DNA of 64,000 nt from CAWGYT01 sp963826795 (GTDB lineage: Bacteria > Planctomycetota > Planctomycetia > Pirellulales > Pirellulaceae), in assembly GCA_963826795.1 (NCBI GenBank), contig CAWGYT010000020.1:124001-188000 (forward strand), read 5' to 3'. Positions 18,110 through 28,430 of the stretch are shown here, piece by piece. The notes below the pieces were generated by a model. The model was not told the DNA's origin. It searched no databases and saw only the letters and a program-made list of their open reading frames with translations. Both the position numbers and the translations under genes were made by a program. How positions within the stretch are numbered: position 1 is the first letter of the stretch; each line of letters opens with the position of its first letter.

Positions 18110-19387
18110 TCAATCCCGCCAGAATGTCGATGCCGGGCCGACGGAGTAGCGGACTTCCATTTCGGGCGTCTCCACCGGGACCTCCCCGCGATAAATCGAG
18201 TCCACGGCCGCCAGCGTCATGCCCGAAGTCAGCAGCGTTCGTTCGACAGGGTAGGGGACGTTGCCTGTGATCACCACGTCTTCGATATGGTGCACGAGCG
18301 GATGGAAGAAATCCGCCGTCGTCGCACTGTGTGTGGGCATCGGCAGGTACATCTGACACGAGATGATCTCGCCCGTGTCCGAACGCAGCCCCGCGTAGTT
18401 GAAGTCCTGGATCGGAAACAGGAACACGGTCGTGCGGAATCCGTCCCGGTGTTCGATCAAGTAAGCCAGTCCGTCGGGGAAGACTTGCTTGGCCCACTCG
18501 AAGTTGATCCGATCCGTATAATAGCCATCCTTCACGGGCAGATTGTGGCTCCGAGTCAATGCTGAGACCATCAAACGACGCGTCGCGTCCCGCTCGGGCC
18601 GTTCCAGGATCTCCCACATCGCCTTCCCGCGAACGGCGTGGACTCGCCGGATTCCAACCTCCCCGCCTTGGCGTCGCTCCGACATGCATTGAGCGGTCTC
18701 AAGTGCGTGGAAGTCATAGCTGTCGACTCCCCCGTACGCGACGCAGACACTCTCGCTGAGTGGCACATCGTGCGGCATGTCGATCGCCGGTAGACGCCGC
18801 GTGACCGGCAGCGAGGACCCGGCGAAAAAAGGGAAATTCAAGCGTTTCGAATCGGCGACCATTTCCGTACATCGATCCCACGAAGTCGACAGGTGTTTGT
18901 CGTTGAACACCGGCACGGCACGGCCGCTGGACTCAAACACTTTGACACACTCTTTAAACCACTCGTACCGCGGATAAAGCTTCTGTCCCTTTTCATTGTT
19001 GGGGTAGTCACCGTGCTCGGCGATGATCACCACTCCATCAACGGCCAGCCGATCGGTGCCCAGTGTTAGCGCGTCGGCAATGCGTGGGAAAAGCCGAAGG
19101 TCGTGGCGTGCCACTCGTTCGCGTGCCAGGTCGCCTTTCGGGAACTGATCAATGTACACGGACGCCACCTCGACACGCGGGTCTTGCCAGGCACCACGCC
19201 AGCCATATCCGAGCGTCAGTCGGTCGAGAAAATGTTGGGCATGCGAATGGGTCCGCACCTCGGTCCCCAGAAACGCAATTTTCTTTCGTTCCGCCTGTGT
19301 CCCCAACGCGACTCGAGGCGCTCCCAAAACCGCAGAACCAGCGAACATCGACAGCTGGGCAAGAAATGTACGGCGATCGTGATTCAT
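18110..19387 (-). CDS. Tat-exported protein of unknown function
   Basis: 425 residues. The N-terminus MNHDRRTFLAQLSMFAGSA is a twin-arginine signal. The mature part starts KKIAFLGTEVRTHSHAQHF and contains VDGVVIIAEHGDYPNNE, then SSLPVTRR and CVAYGGVDSYDFHALETAQ. The opening is Rossmann-like and recalls Gfo/Idh relatives, but no dinucleotide-binding glycine motif is clear. It converges with the transporter gene, ending 10 bases from its stop. I do not recognise a characterised family; planctomycete genomes carry many Tat proteins of this sort. Confidence 0.75.
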   Translation of the reverse strand: MNHDRRTFLAQLSMFAGSAVLGAPRVALGTQAERKKIAFLGTEVRTHSHAQHFLDRLTLGYGWRGAWQDPRVEVASVYIDQFPKGDLARERVARHDLRLFPRIADALTLGTDRLAVDGVVIIAEHGDYPNNEKGQKLYPRYEWFKECVKVFESSGRAVPVFNDKHLSTSWDRCTEMVADSKRLNFPFFAGSSLPVTRRLPAIDMPHDVPLSESVCVAYGGVDSYDFHALETAQCMSERRQGGEVGIRRVHAVRGKAMWEILERPERDATRRLMVSALTRSHNLPVKDGYYTDRINFEWAKQVFPDGLAYLIEHRDGFRTTVFLFPIQDFNYAGLRSDTGEIISCQMYLPMPTHSATTADFFHPLVHHIEDVVITGNVPYPVERTLLTSGMTLAAVDSIYRGEVPVETPEMEVRYSVGPASTFWRD

Positions 19388-19533
19388 CGCGTATGACTCT
19401 CATGCATGCGTTGGTTCCCAGGAACTCAGCGGGGCCGATCCCCGTAGCGATCTCGCATTGGTATGATAAGCGCAGCTTTCCCAAGGCGCGATCCGCCACC
19501 GTTCAATCGCCCCCAGTTGTACAAGGAGGCAAC

Positions 19534-20367
19534 ATGGTTCGCAACACGCTCCCAGTCCTGGCCACCAGCCTTTGCCTCGCCTGGACGGCTTGTTCCCGCG
19601 AGGTCGACGTTCTGGACGTGCCCCGCGATCCGCAACCGATCGAGGGCCTTTGGATGGGTTCCTGGGGAGGTGGTTCGACCGCCGACGGAGTCGTCCAGCA
19701 ACCGGTGATCGCCGAGCTATTTATCAACGAAACACAGATCGAATTGAGCAATTTCCCAAGCGTGGGCAGTCTGACCGGCACGGTTGAATTCGATTCCGTC
19801 GCCCAGCAGCTGCGAATTACGCCCGCCACGGGCGGCGGCATCCAGCCGGCGACGACGTTAGTATACCGCTACCGAATTGACCCCGACGGGCTCACGCTGA
19901 CCGACGACAAAGAACGGTCGATCTCGCTGCAAAAGTGCGACGTTGAGCAAAAACCGCTGGCCAACGTGCAGTTCGAGTTCGTCGCAGCGAGCGGGATCAG
20001 TGACGACGGAGAACTGCTTGTCACGGAGTACAACCGGCTGGAAGTCGGCCAATCGCGTTCGATCTATTACCAGCCTGCGCATCGTGCGCTGCAGACCGGT
20101 CGGGCCACGCTGCTGCTGGTCCGGGAAAACGGGATTCAAGAGCTGTCACTTGACGAGGCGCGATCGCGGATTCGCCATTCCACGCCCGTGGTCATCGCCT
20201 CAGTCGACGACGATCATCCGCCTGAGTATCAAGCTCACACTCTGTGGAGATCGATCGGACCTCCGCTCCCAGGCAGCGAAGCGGCGCTGCAGACCGCCGC
20301 GCGAGTTCTCCGGCCCGGTACGTTGATTTTCATTCTATCTGCGACCGAAAATATCCCTCGTCCCTAG
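19534..20367 (+). CDS. Putative lipoprotein of unknown function
   Basis: 277 residues from ATG 19534, which has a near-perfect AAGGAGG at 19523-19529; an upstream in-frame extension was dropped for that reason. The signal peptide ends LAWTACSRE, an approximate lipobox with Cys21. The remainder is beta-rich (IEGLWMGSWGG, then a run of short strands, QLRITPATGG) and may be a lipocalin-like barrel, then TGRATLLLVRENG. No enzymatic motif was seen. Confidence 0.72.
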   Translation: MVRNTLPVLATSLCLAWTACSREVDVLDVPRDPQPIEGLWMGSWGGGSTADGVVQQPVIAELFINETQIELSNFPSVGSLTGTVEFDSVAQQLRITPATGGGIQPATTLVYRYRIDPDGLTLTDDKERSISLQKCDVEQKPLANVQFEFVAASGISDDGELLVTEYNRLEVGQSRSIYYQPAHRALQTGRATLLLVRENGIQELSLDEARSRIRHSTPVVIASVDDDHPPEYQAHTLWRSIGPPLPGSEAALQTAARVLRPGTLIFILSATENIPRP

Positions 20368-20498
20368 CCAGGCAACGGTGACGTGGCTGCCAACTTCGAC
20401 TCCATGCCAAGTCGGAAGTTGCCGTGAGGAACGTCTCCGAAACGCTCAACCGTCCTTCCGAGTCGTCGATCAAGCACGCGACTGAGCCACCTGCCCGA

Positions 20499-21545
20499 CT
20501 ATTTCGCCTTCTTCGCTGGCTTTGCCGCTTTCGATGCGGCTTTTTTCTTGGCCGCTTTGGGAGCGGCTGCGCGCTTGGCCGGAGGATCCCCTGGACGGCT
20601 TTTTGTTCTTTTTGCGGTGGAGGTTCGGCCCGCCTTTGGTTCGGACGCCTTCGTGGTCTTCTTCTTGGCCACGGCGACCTGGCGGTTCTTCTTCTTGGTC
20701 GCAGGTTTCACCTTCGACTTGTCGGAGGTTTCGGCGGTGTTCGAGGTCTTGGCGGGCTTTTCTTTCGCAGCGACCTGCTTGGTCCTGCCTCGAGTTTTTG
20801 ACGCGCCGCCCGCTGACGACTTGGCGGGATCGTCGACGACCAGATCGATGCCAAACACATCACCAAGGTCCGCGGATACCAGCCGTTTTCCGCGGCCTTG
20901 ACGCTTACCGCCCGGAAGGGTCGTCGGTGCGTCCACGTGGATCAATTCGTCGGGATCCACGCCGCGCAAGCGAAACAGCATGGCCGGATCCGAATCGAGC
21001 CGGGCACCGACGCCGTACAAGACAGCCGCCACGTGCTTGCACATGCTCGCCCAATCCGGGCAGTCGCAGCGAAACGAAATTTCTTTCGGCCGGGGAAATA
21101 GGCCCTTCTCGCGGTCGGTAACGACTCGCATCACGCCGTCGGAAAGCTTGCCCCGAAGCAACTCCAGGAGGGACGAAATCTCGCCCGAGCACTGCCGCTT
21201 GATGGCCTGCCATTGCGCGGCGGACAGGGTCTTGATTTCGACCTTGACATCGTAGATCTCTGACCCGCTGACTTTGGCCTCGACCTTGCCTTGCTGGATC
21301 GACAAGTGACAAACGGAACCATTCCGGACGTAAGTGCGGCCTCGCGGCAACCGGTTGTCGTAGTCGCTGAACGAAGCCAGGTGATCGCACCACGCCGCGC
21401 CCCAAAATGTCTTGGCGATCTTCAGTCCTTGGACCAGGACCGGCTCGATCACTTTTCCCTTCTTGCGGAGGGCCGCCATGCGTTGTGCCGCGAGCTGACG
21501 CCGTCGCTTCACGGGGACATATGGTTTCCAACTGTACCAGGCCAT
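20499..21545 (-). CDS. SWIM zinc-finger protein with histone H1-like Lys/Ala-rich tail
   Basis: 348 residues from ATG 21545 (MAWYSWKPYVPVKRRRQ). The SWIM motif CDCPDWASMCKH lies near residues 161-172 (C-x-C-x(n)-C-x-H), preceded by a conserved region (AKTFWGAAWCDHLASF). From about residue 250 to the end the protein is almost only K, A, P, T, S and R, like histone H1 or bacterial nucleoid-binding tails. SWIM proteins commonly sit beside SNF2 helicases in bacteria, and here the SNF2 gene ends 71 bases upstream. A DNA- or protein-binding partner of that helicase is likely. The tail suggests DNA binding but its low complexity makes its exact length unreliable. Confidence 0.83.
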   Translation of the reverse strand: MAWYSWKPYVPVKRRRQLAAQRMAALRKKGKVIEPVLVQGLKIAKTFWGAAWCDHLASFSDYDNRLPRGRTYVRNGSVCHLSIQQGKVEAKVSGSEIYDVKVEIKTLSAAQWQAIKRQCSGEISSLLELLRGKLSDGVMRVVTDREKGLFPRPKEISFRCDCPDWASMCKHVAAVLYGVGARLDSDPAMLFRLRGVDPDELIHVDAPTTLPGGKRQGRGKRLVSADLGDVFGIDLVVDDPAKSSAGGASKTRGRTKQVAAKEKPAKTSNTAETSDKSKVKPATKKKNRQVAVAKKKTTKASEPKAGRTSTAKRTKSRPGDPPAKRAAAPKAAKKKAASKAAKPAKKAK

Positions 21546-21615
21546 CGGGAAATCCTTTCTGAGAATGGCGACACGAAGCACGACGCTTCGCGTCTAGCTG
21601 GATCTAGGTCAGGAA

Positions 21616-24332
21616 TCAGAATTTTACTCGGTCCAGGTCCAGTGATACCATCCGGATCAGCTCCTTATCGGACAACTCCGTCAACATTTTCTCCGCGCCC
21701 CCCTCGAGCAAATCGCTGGCCAGTCCTGTTTTGTCCGCGATCAAGGCATCGATTCTTTCTTCGAGCGTGCCGCGACAGACGAACTTGTGGACGAGCACAT
21801 TGCGTTTCTGGCCGATCCGAAAGGCACGATCCGTCGCTTGATTTTCGACTGCGGGATTCCACCACCGATCGAAGTGAATCACGTGCGCAGCCGCCGTCAA
21901 ATTCAATCCGGTCCCGCCGGCCTTCAAGGAGAGGACAAAAAAGGGCGGTCCGTCCTCACGCTGAAACTCGTCGACAAGCTTCTTTCGTCGGTTCACGGGC
22001 GTCCCGCCGTGCAGCACGAGTCCGCCACGCCGGAAGACCTGAGCCAGCATGATTGCCAGGGGTTCGGTCATCTCGCGAAACTGAGTGAACACCAGCGCCT
22101 TCTCTTGGCGGGCTGAGATCTCTTCGCAGATTTCGGCCAGGCGCACCAGTTTGCCGCTGTCTTCCCGCACGTACCGCCCGTCGCCCAACAGTTGACTCGG
22201 GTGATTGCAAAGCTGTTTGAAACGCGTCAAGTATGCCAGGACAACTCCGCGGCGTTGGATCCCGGTCAGCTCATTCAGGGAATCGGAAAGTTCGCGGACC
22301 AATTTCCCATAGAGCGTCGCCTGCCGCTTGCTCAGTCCGCAAAAGGCTCGGACTTCGGTCTTCTCGGGAAGATCCGCGATTACCCGCCGATCCGTTTTCA
22401 GTCGCCGAAGAATGTAGGGGCCGACGAGCCGTCGCAGTGGTGCATAACGGTCCTGCTCGCGAGACTCCAGGGATTTCACGAATTTCTGGAAACGTTGCTC
22501 CGTTCCGAGCAGACCTGGACAGAGGAAATCGAAAAGCGACCAAAGGTCGGAAAGGCGATTTTCGACGGGCGTTCCCGTCAAGGCAATCCGTGCGGCGGCC
22601 TGCAATCGCTTCACCGCCTTGGTTTGCCGAGCGGCTGGATTCTTGATGGCCTGAGCTTCGTCGAGCACGACCAGTTGCCAAGCGACCTGAGTCAGCCAGG
22701 GCTGACGCAGCAGCATCCCGTAGGTGGTCAGAAAGAGATCGTTGCCCTGGAGCGCTCGCCCCGGGTCGGCCGCCAGTGCCGCCAGTTCCTCCTTGCCGAT
22801 TTCGGAAGGGTGCACGTAGACGCTGCGAAGCGTCGGGGCAAAACGATCAATCTCGGCTTTCCAGTTCGCCAGGAGTGAAGCCGGCAGTACAAGCAGCGAA
22901 GGCTTGCGGCGCCGCTTCTTCTTGTACTGCAACAGCAGTGCGAGCACCTGGATCGTCTTGCCTAACCCCATATCGTCGGCGAGGCACGCCCCCAATCCCA
23001 GACCCGACAGCAAGCGCAACCAGCGGACGCCGGTTTCCTGATAGGCCCGCAGTGTCGCTCGCAGCTCACGGTCCGGACCCGGGCCTTCGAGAGTTTCGGG
23101 GTGACGCAAATCCGACAACGTCTTACCCAACCACGCGCCGGCGTCGACAAACGACCACTCGCGATTCCCCGGACCACCTTGAGAATCCTCGCCCAAGTGC
23201 ATCGGGGCACCGGCCAGCAGTCGCATGCCTTCGGAAAAGGAGATCCCGTCCGCCGCCTGTTGCTCGACCTCCTTCCAGTGGTCGAGCGCTTCGAGCAGCT
23301 TTTCACGATTCACTTCGACCCACTGCCCGCGCAGCAAGACCAGACCCTCTTCGCCGGCGAGCAGCTCGTCCCACTCCGCTTGGCTCAATTCCTCGTCGCC
23401 GAGAGCCAAGTGGACCTCGAAGTCGAGCATGCTATCGACTCCCAGCGACGTTTGCCGCGTGCCGCCGATCGTGATGCCGACTTGAGGGCGAGAACGCTTC
23501 TTCCACCAGTCCGGCACGCGTACCGAAATCCCGCTTTCCTCAAACAGAGGAATGTCTTTCAGGAATCCGAACGCCTGCTTGGGTGTCCAAGCCAGGGGCT
23601 GATAAATGTCACCTGATTCCACCAGCTCCCGAACCAGCGGACTGGCCTGAGAAGCCAACTCGACGGGTGAGAGCAACTTAATCAGGACCGACTTGTTTTT
23701 CGCGCCGCGTATTGCTGCAGCGCGTTACGCAACGGCTGGTACTGCACACGCCCCGCGCCCGTCACGCTCGGAGCGTAAGTGGCCAGAAAAGCGAATGGGT
23801 AAACCGGGTCGCGTCGGTTCTCGGCCAGATGAAAACAGACGCGGCCAACCTGATGCCAGACCGGCGCCTGCTCCTGAAGAAACCCTGATAATCCCTGGGG
23901 GTGGGATGCGACTTGATTGCGGAGCCAGGCGTCCAGTTCCCGCCAAAGCTGCTCCAGCTTGCCGGTCGAAAGATACTCCGCGCCGGGCATCGGCGGGACG
24001 CTCAACAAGATCGACGTCAACTCGGCCGGCCGCGGCGGCGGAATCTCGGGAATCTGCGCGTCAACGCCCTCCGGAGTTTGACAGATTTCCGAAAGATAGC
24101 GCGCGGCGAAGTCGCGCCAGAAGACGAACGCCGGTGCCCAGCCGGAATCCGTTCGTTGCGAGGCGAGGGCGAACAGACCCGCTGCAGTACTCGACTCGAA
24201 CGCCTGCCGAACGTGCCGCGCACGCGCGCCCGTTCGCTCGCGGCCACCCGCGGCACCTTCGCCGTCGCGATCTTCCTCCGATTCGTGAATCGAGATTCGA
24301 CCAGACGGTGTGAATGTCAACTCAAGCGTCAT
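21616..24332 (-). CDS. SNF2-family DNA helicase/ATPase; frameshift near 23698
   Basis: The N-terminal part reads from ATG 24332 (MTLELTFTPSGRISI) to QYAARK and then stops at 23682. In the -1 frame the protein continues NKSVLIKLLSPVELAS and runs to 21616. The break is in a run of five A (gcgaaaaacaag); six A would join the frames, giving about 905 residues, normal for bacterial SNF2 proteins with an N-terminal helicase-associated domain. Motifs: Walker A DDMGLGKT, DEAQ box in VVLDEAQAIKNP, TGTPVENR, and motif VI QATDRAFRIGQ. The start overlaps the upstream PQQ gene by four bases (ATGA). Ribosomal slippage on the A run is conceivable, but the site is not a canonical heptamer. Confidence 0.85.
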
Positions 24333-25678
24333 CGTGCGGCGGCTCTGTCGACGGTCGCATGTGCCAGTGGAGCGGTAGAATCCTGCCCCAGACAATACAG
24401 CATCTCCTGCCTTGCACCGGATTGCTGAGTGCCGACTCGCAAAAAGATCTGGTCGCCACAAATCGCGGGCGACGCGTAAGTATCGTCACCGAGCTGATTC
24501 TTGGCGAGTTCCTCGTAGCCCCTCGAAGTCGCTTGGAAGACAAACGTCGTGCCGGACAGGTTCGAAACGTAAATCCTCTCGCCGCTACACACCGGCGAGG
24601 CGCTGAACGAACCGCCGAGTCGCTGCTTCCAGTGCAGCTTACCGGTCTGGCTATCCCAGCAGTGGGCGATCCCGTTGTCGGTGACCGAATAGAGTTCGTC
24701 GCCAACCCGTATCAGGGACGGTTCATAGCTCTTCACCGCCGTACTCCACACCACCTCGCCCGCACCGTCCGCCTTGACTGCGAGCGTCTGCTGGTCGGGA
24801 TATCCGCCGCTGGCGAACACGAGCGATTCGTTCCAGACCATCGTGCCGCAGGTGGCATCCGTCGTGCCGTCGCAAGCCCAGATCAGCTCGCCACTGCCCG
24901 GGTCATAGCTGCTTACCTGGTCGCCCCCGCTGATCAGCAACTGGTCACGGCCCGACACATGCGCCACCACCGGAGACGAATACGTACTGGAACGGGACCT
25001 CGCCTTACGCCAAACAAGGTTCCCCGAGCGGCGATCGACGGCAGCCAGGTATCCGCCGCCCTGGTTGTCGGCTGCGAAGATCACGAGCGATTCGTAGAGC
25101 ACCGGGGAAGGGGCATAGCCGAACTTGGAATTGAAGGCTCCGAGCGTCGTCTGCCAGGCCAACTTGCCGTCGAAGTCGATCGCCGAGGCGATGATCGAAT
25201 CGTGGTTCAGAAACGCAATAAAAATGTGCTGGTCATCGCAGACGACCGTCCCGTTCGCGTGCGATCCCTTGGGGTGCATCTGACGGTCGGATGGAAATCC
25301 GCCCTCGTGCAACACGAGCCGCCATTTTTCGGATCCGGTTGCGCGGTCAAAGGCCACGACGACCTGCTGGAGTTTGTCTTCCAACGCCGTCGCCAGAATC
25401 ACCTGGTCACCGCAAACGACGGGTGAGGAGTGGCCGCGTCCGGGCACCGGCACCCGCCAGACCACGTTTTCGGTCTCGCTCCAGGTCACCGGCGCCGAGC
25501 TGGACGGCGAGATTCCGTTTCGGTTGGGTCCCCGCCAGCCCGGCCAGTCCGAATCCCGGGGAACAAACGCCTCGGCACCTGGCGTGATCGCCTTCGGATC
25601 GAGCGACACCTCCTCAACGGGCGTGGTCCGAGTGCAACCGACTGCCAGGAACAACATCCAGACCGTGAAACTGCGCAT
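24329..25678 (-). CDS. PQQ-like beta-propeller lipoprotein
   Basis: 449 residues. The signal ends FLAVGCTR (lipobox, Cys15). WPGWRGPNRNGISPSS is the opening common to planctomycete PQQ-propeller proteins. Repeated blades follow with G..W and SSPVV/SASPVC/ASPAICGD strands, for example GSEKWRLVL, GNLVWRKA, GELIWACD and GKLHWKQ. There is no sign of quinoprotein dehydrogenase active-site residues, so a binding or scaffold role like BamB is more likely than catalysis. It overlaps the SNF2 start by four bases; co-transcription is likely although a shared function is not obvious. Confidence 0.84.
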   Translation of the reverse strand: MRSFTVWMLFLAVGCTRTTPVEEVSLDPKAITPGAEAFVPRDSDWPGWRGPNRNGISPSSSAPVTWSETENVVWRVPVPGRGHSSPVVCGDQVILATALEDKLQQVVVAFDRATGSEKWRLVLHEGGFPSDRQMHPKGSHANGTVVCDDQHIFIAFLNHDSIIASAIDFDGKLAWQTTLGAFNSKFGYAPSPVLYESLVIFAADNQGGGYLAAVDRRSGNLVWRKARSRSSTYSSPVVAHVSGRDQLLISGGDQVSSYDPGSGELIWACDGTTDATCGTMVWNESLVFASGGYPDQQTLAVKADGAGEVVWSTAVKSYEPSLIRVGDELYSVTDNGIAHCWDSQTGKLHWKQRLGGSFSASPVCSGERIYVSNLSGTTFVFQATSRGYEELAKNQLGDDTYASPAICGDQIFLRVGTQQSGARQEMLYCLGQDSTAPLAHATVDRAAAR

Positions 25679-25912
25679 GCCCGTTCCCTAATCCCTTCCC
25701 GTGAGAGTCTTGCCGTTGCTCGCCCCCCGCGGTTGAATTGTCATTGCCCAACGCCGCGGGCCGCGCCGTCACCAGGCGATCATCAAGCGCCACGCGAAGC
25801 GATTGACGCGCTGGGTTCAAGTGCTACCTTGAACGCCATTGTGAGCCCTGATCGGTTCCAGGCTCAAGCCCGGTCGGCCCGAATTCGAACCGTTGGCGCG
25901 GAGCGACCCACC

Positions 25913-26998
25913 ATGTCCCGCATCCTGATTCTGGCAATCGGTTGCCGATTCGCCCTGTCAACCGTGGCCCCTTGCTGGGGAGGGACCTACGAAACGCAAA
26001 GTAATCCGCTTCCCGATGGTCGCATTGAAGTCGCCGATGGGGATCCCGACCGGAGCGATTGGGAGGGGATCCCCTGGTACGAGGAAGATGACGATCTGGA
26101 CGAGTTGTACCCGGTCGATATCGGTCAACTGCAGGTCGCCCACGACTCTCAAAACGTTTACTTCCATCTCACAAGCCTCGCCTGGGACACCGAGGAGACC
26201 TGGCGCGTGGGGACGTTCGTCGACGTCGACGACGATCCGACGACCGGCTACACCGGCGGCTGGCTGGCCGTGGGCGCGGATCGGTTGATCGAAGGCGCCT
26301 CTGTCTTCTCATTTAATGCGGCAACCCAAGCCGAGTGGGGATGGGAATGGGTCGCGGACCTACCGCGCGACCAGACGTCGATGCGGGACGTCGAGGTAGC
26401 GGTTCCCCGAGTCTCGTTGGGGAACCCGGAGGCGATTAACTTTCTGCTATTCGCCAATAACGCGCTGGATTTTTCGTTGCCGGACGACATTTATCCCAAC
26501 ACGGCCGGCTCCCCGACCGGTGACTCGCTGCGGTACGAGTTGACGGACCCCGTTTCACCCGGAGATTTCGACGGAAATGGTACCCTGGATCGGGTCGACG
26601 TCAATGCGCTCAACGCCCAGATCGCCGCTCAGATGCACGCCGCTGCGTTCGACTTGAACGGCGATGCTCTGGTCGACGACGCCGACCTGACGGTGTGGGT
26701 CAGCGACCTGAAGAGGACCTGGTTCGGCGACGCGGATCTGAACGGCGTGTTTGACTCGAGCGATCTGGTCGACGTCTTTCAGCCGGGCAAATTCGAAACC
26801 GAATCGGCGGCGACCTGGGAAGAGGGTGACTGGACCGGCGACCTTCGTTTCGGGACGGACGATCTGGTGCGAGCGTTCCAAGACGGAGGTTTCGAAGAGG
26901 GTCCGCGACCCGCAGCCCTCCGCGCTGTTCCCGAGCCAGGTGGCGGGCTGCTATGGCTGCTGGGGATGGCGCTCGGCTCACGCTGGCGGCGCAGGTGA
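25913..26998 (+). CDS. Secreted protein with dockerin-like repeats and PEP-CTERM
   Basis: 361 residues from ATG 25913; the upstream extension overlaps the opposite-strand propeller gene and is discarded. Signal peptide about 1-24. Residues about 30-205 form a beta-rich domain (VAHDSQNVYFHLTS, FVDVDDDPTTGYTGG) resembling a carbohydrate-binding module. EF-hand-like loops follow: DFDGNGTLDRVD, DLNGDALVDDAD, then DADLNGVFDSSDLVDVFQ and GDWTGDLRFGTDDLVRAF, a Ca2+-binding dockerin-type repeat frequent in planctomycetes. It ends VPEPGGGLLWLLGMAL plus arginines, the PEP-CTERM signal. Probably secreted and surface-retained. Confidence 0.8.
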   Translation: MSRILILAIGCRFALSTVAPCWGGTYETQSNPLPDGRIEVADGDPDRSDWEGIPWYEEDDDLDELYPVDIGQLQVAHDSQNVYFHLTSLAWDTEETWRVGTFVDVDDDPTTGYTGGWLAVGADRLIEGASVFSFNAATQAEWGWEWVADLPRDQTSMRDVEVAVPRVSLGNPEAINFLLFANNALDFSLPDDIYPNTAGSPTGDSLRYELTDPVSPGDFDGNGTLDRVDVNALNAQIAAQMHAAAFDLNGDALVDDADLTVWVSDLKRTWFGDADLNGVFDSSDLVDVFQPGKFETESAATWEEGDWTGDLRFGTDDLVRAFQDGGFEEGPRPAALRAVPEPGGGLLWLLGMALGSRWRRR

Positions 26999-27054
26999 AC
27001 GGCACCTGACCCGGCTTTTGAACCGATGCGCCAGATCACGGGAGCTTCCTCCAC

Positions 27055-28308
27055 ATGGATCACCGCCTACGACTCACGTGGCTCGCAGCGTCAACACTCG
27101 TCTGGCTCGCCTCCAGTGCGGACGCGGGCCTGCTGGAACTGTTGGTTCCGGCATACGGCAATCCCTGCTGCGGGTCCGGGCGGGCGCTCTGGCAGCAAAT
27201 GATCGAGGCCTCGTCGCAAGGGCCGCTGACCGCCATCTTGAATCCAAACAGTGGGCCGGGATCGACGCCCATCGATTCGAACTACATTCGTGCAGATGGC
27301 CAGACGGGTCCCCTGCTGGATCTGCGGTGCGCAGGCGGACGGGTCGTTGGCTATGTCCACACCGCTTGGGCACAACGGCCATTGGACGAGGTGAAGGCCG
27401 AGATCGACCGCTACCTGGCGCCGGATTACTGGCGCGGAGCGGCCGTTCAGATGGATGGGATCTTCCTTGACGAAATGTCGAATGACTTGGCCCAGGTCGG
27501 TTATTACCAGGCGCTGCGGGAACACGTGAGTCAACACGCCCCCGCAATGCTGATCATGGGAAATCCGGGCACGACCTCCACGTCGGATTCCAGCCGCGGC
27601 GCTGCGGGGTTCACGATCCACGATTACTTCCACGCGGTCGACACGTTGGTCACCTTTGAAGACACCGGACAACGTTATCGATCCGCTTACGTCGCGCCGC
27701 CCGGATCGATTGATCGGTCGCCGACTCGCGTCGGACACCTGATGCATAGCGAGGCTACCCTCGATGCGATGCTGCAGGACTTGACCCTCGCGCGCAGCGC
27801 GGGGCCGAGGTCGTCTACGTGACCGATGACGTGATGAACAACCCCTACGATCGCCCGCCGTCCTATTGGAACGAGCTTGTGGATCGCCTTTGGCCCGCCG
27901 TGACCATTGACCAACTGGCGCGGAATTCGCAGCGGGTCACTCGATGCACAGTACGACTTGAACCGCGATGGCCGCGTTGATGTCGACGACCACGCATTTT
28001 GGGTCCGGCAGGTTTGGGGGACCACCGCGGGCGACGCGGATCTGGACGGCCATTTTACGACGGCGGACCTGGTGCAAGTTTTCCAGGCGGGTGGTTACGA
28101 AGACGGGATTCCGGCGAACGCGGCCTGGTCGACCGGCGACTGGAATGGCAGCGGCGACTTCGACAGCGAGGATCTCGTCTTGGCCTGGCAAACGGGCGGA
28201 TTTGAACTCCCGCGCAACCCCGCGCGGATGGTTCCCGAATTGACCGGATCCACGGCCGTCACGTCGGCCATCTGGATCGCCTGGTGGTGGTGGCTCTACC
28301 GCCGCTAG
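27055..28308 (+). CDS. Spherulin-4-like secreted protein with dockerin-like end; two frameshifts
   Basis: ATG 27055 starts a signal peptide and a spherulation-specific family 4 domain: LELLVPAYGNP, LTAILNPNSGPG, RVVGYVHTAW, DGIFLDEMSN and LIMGNPGTT. The first frame ends at 27822. Between about 27795 and 27920 the protein continues in another frame (RGAEVVYVTDDVMNN, YWNELVDRLWPAVTIDQLA). It then returns to the first frame (IRSGSLDAQYDLNRDGRVD) with dockerin-like repeats to 28308. Two extra bases in ctcgcgcgcag and one extra G near 27922 explain it; total repaired length is about 416. The domain adopts a TIM-barrel-like fold related to polysaccharide hydrolases; activity not determined. Confidence 0.75.
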
Positions 28309-28334
28309 TGCTGGGTCACAGCCAAGATTTCGGC

Positions 28335-28417
28335 GGTGGGAAGAGGGGTGAGCTCCCAAAAGTGCAAAGCACCCGAAGGGCCGTTCCGGCTTTTGGGACC
28401 TGACCCCTTTTCCCACC
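28335..28417. repeat. 83-bp palindromic dispersed element, copy 2 (inverted)
   Basis: Arms at 28335-28362 and 28390-28417 pair with three mismatches. The core is the reverse complement of that in copy 3 (ccggaacggccc, then gggtgctttgc). It lies between the convergent spherulin-like and pdxH genes, as copy 1 also lies between convergent genes. Confidence 0.88.
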
Positions 28418-28430
28418 AGCCGATTTACGG

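Noticed and set aside
19063..19533. Upstream extension of the 19534 lipoprotein
   Set aside because: Lies opposite the Tat protein gene; the true start has AAGGAGG and a signal peptide.
23690..23705. Programmed frameshift in SNF2
   Set aside because: Kept only as a low-probability alternative because the site is not a canonical heptamer and many other genes here have the same kind of break.
25430..25912. Upstream extension of the dockerin/PEP-CTERM gene
   Set aside because: Overlaps the opposite-strand propeller gene; the signal peptide begins at 25913.
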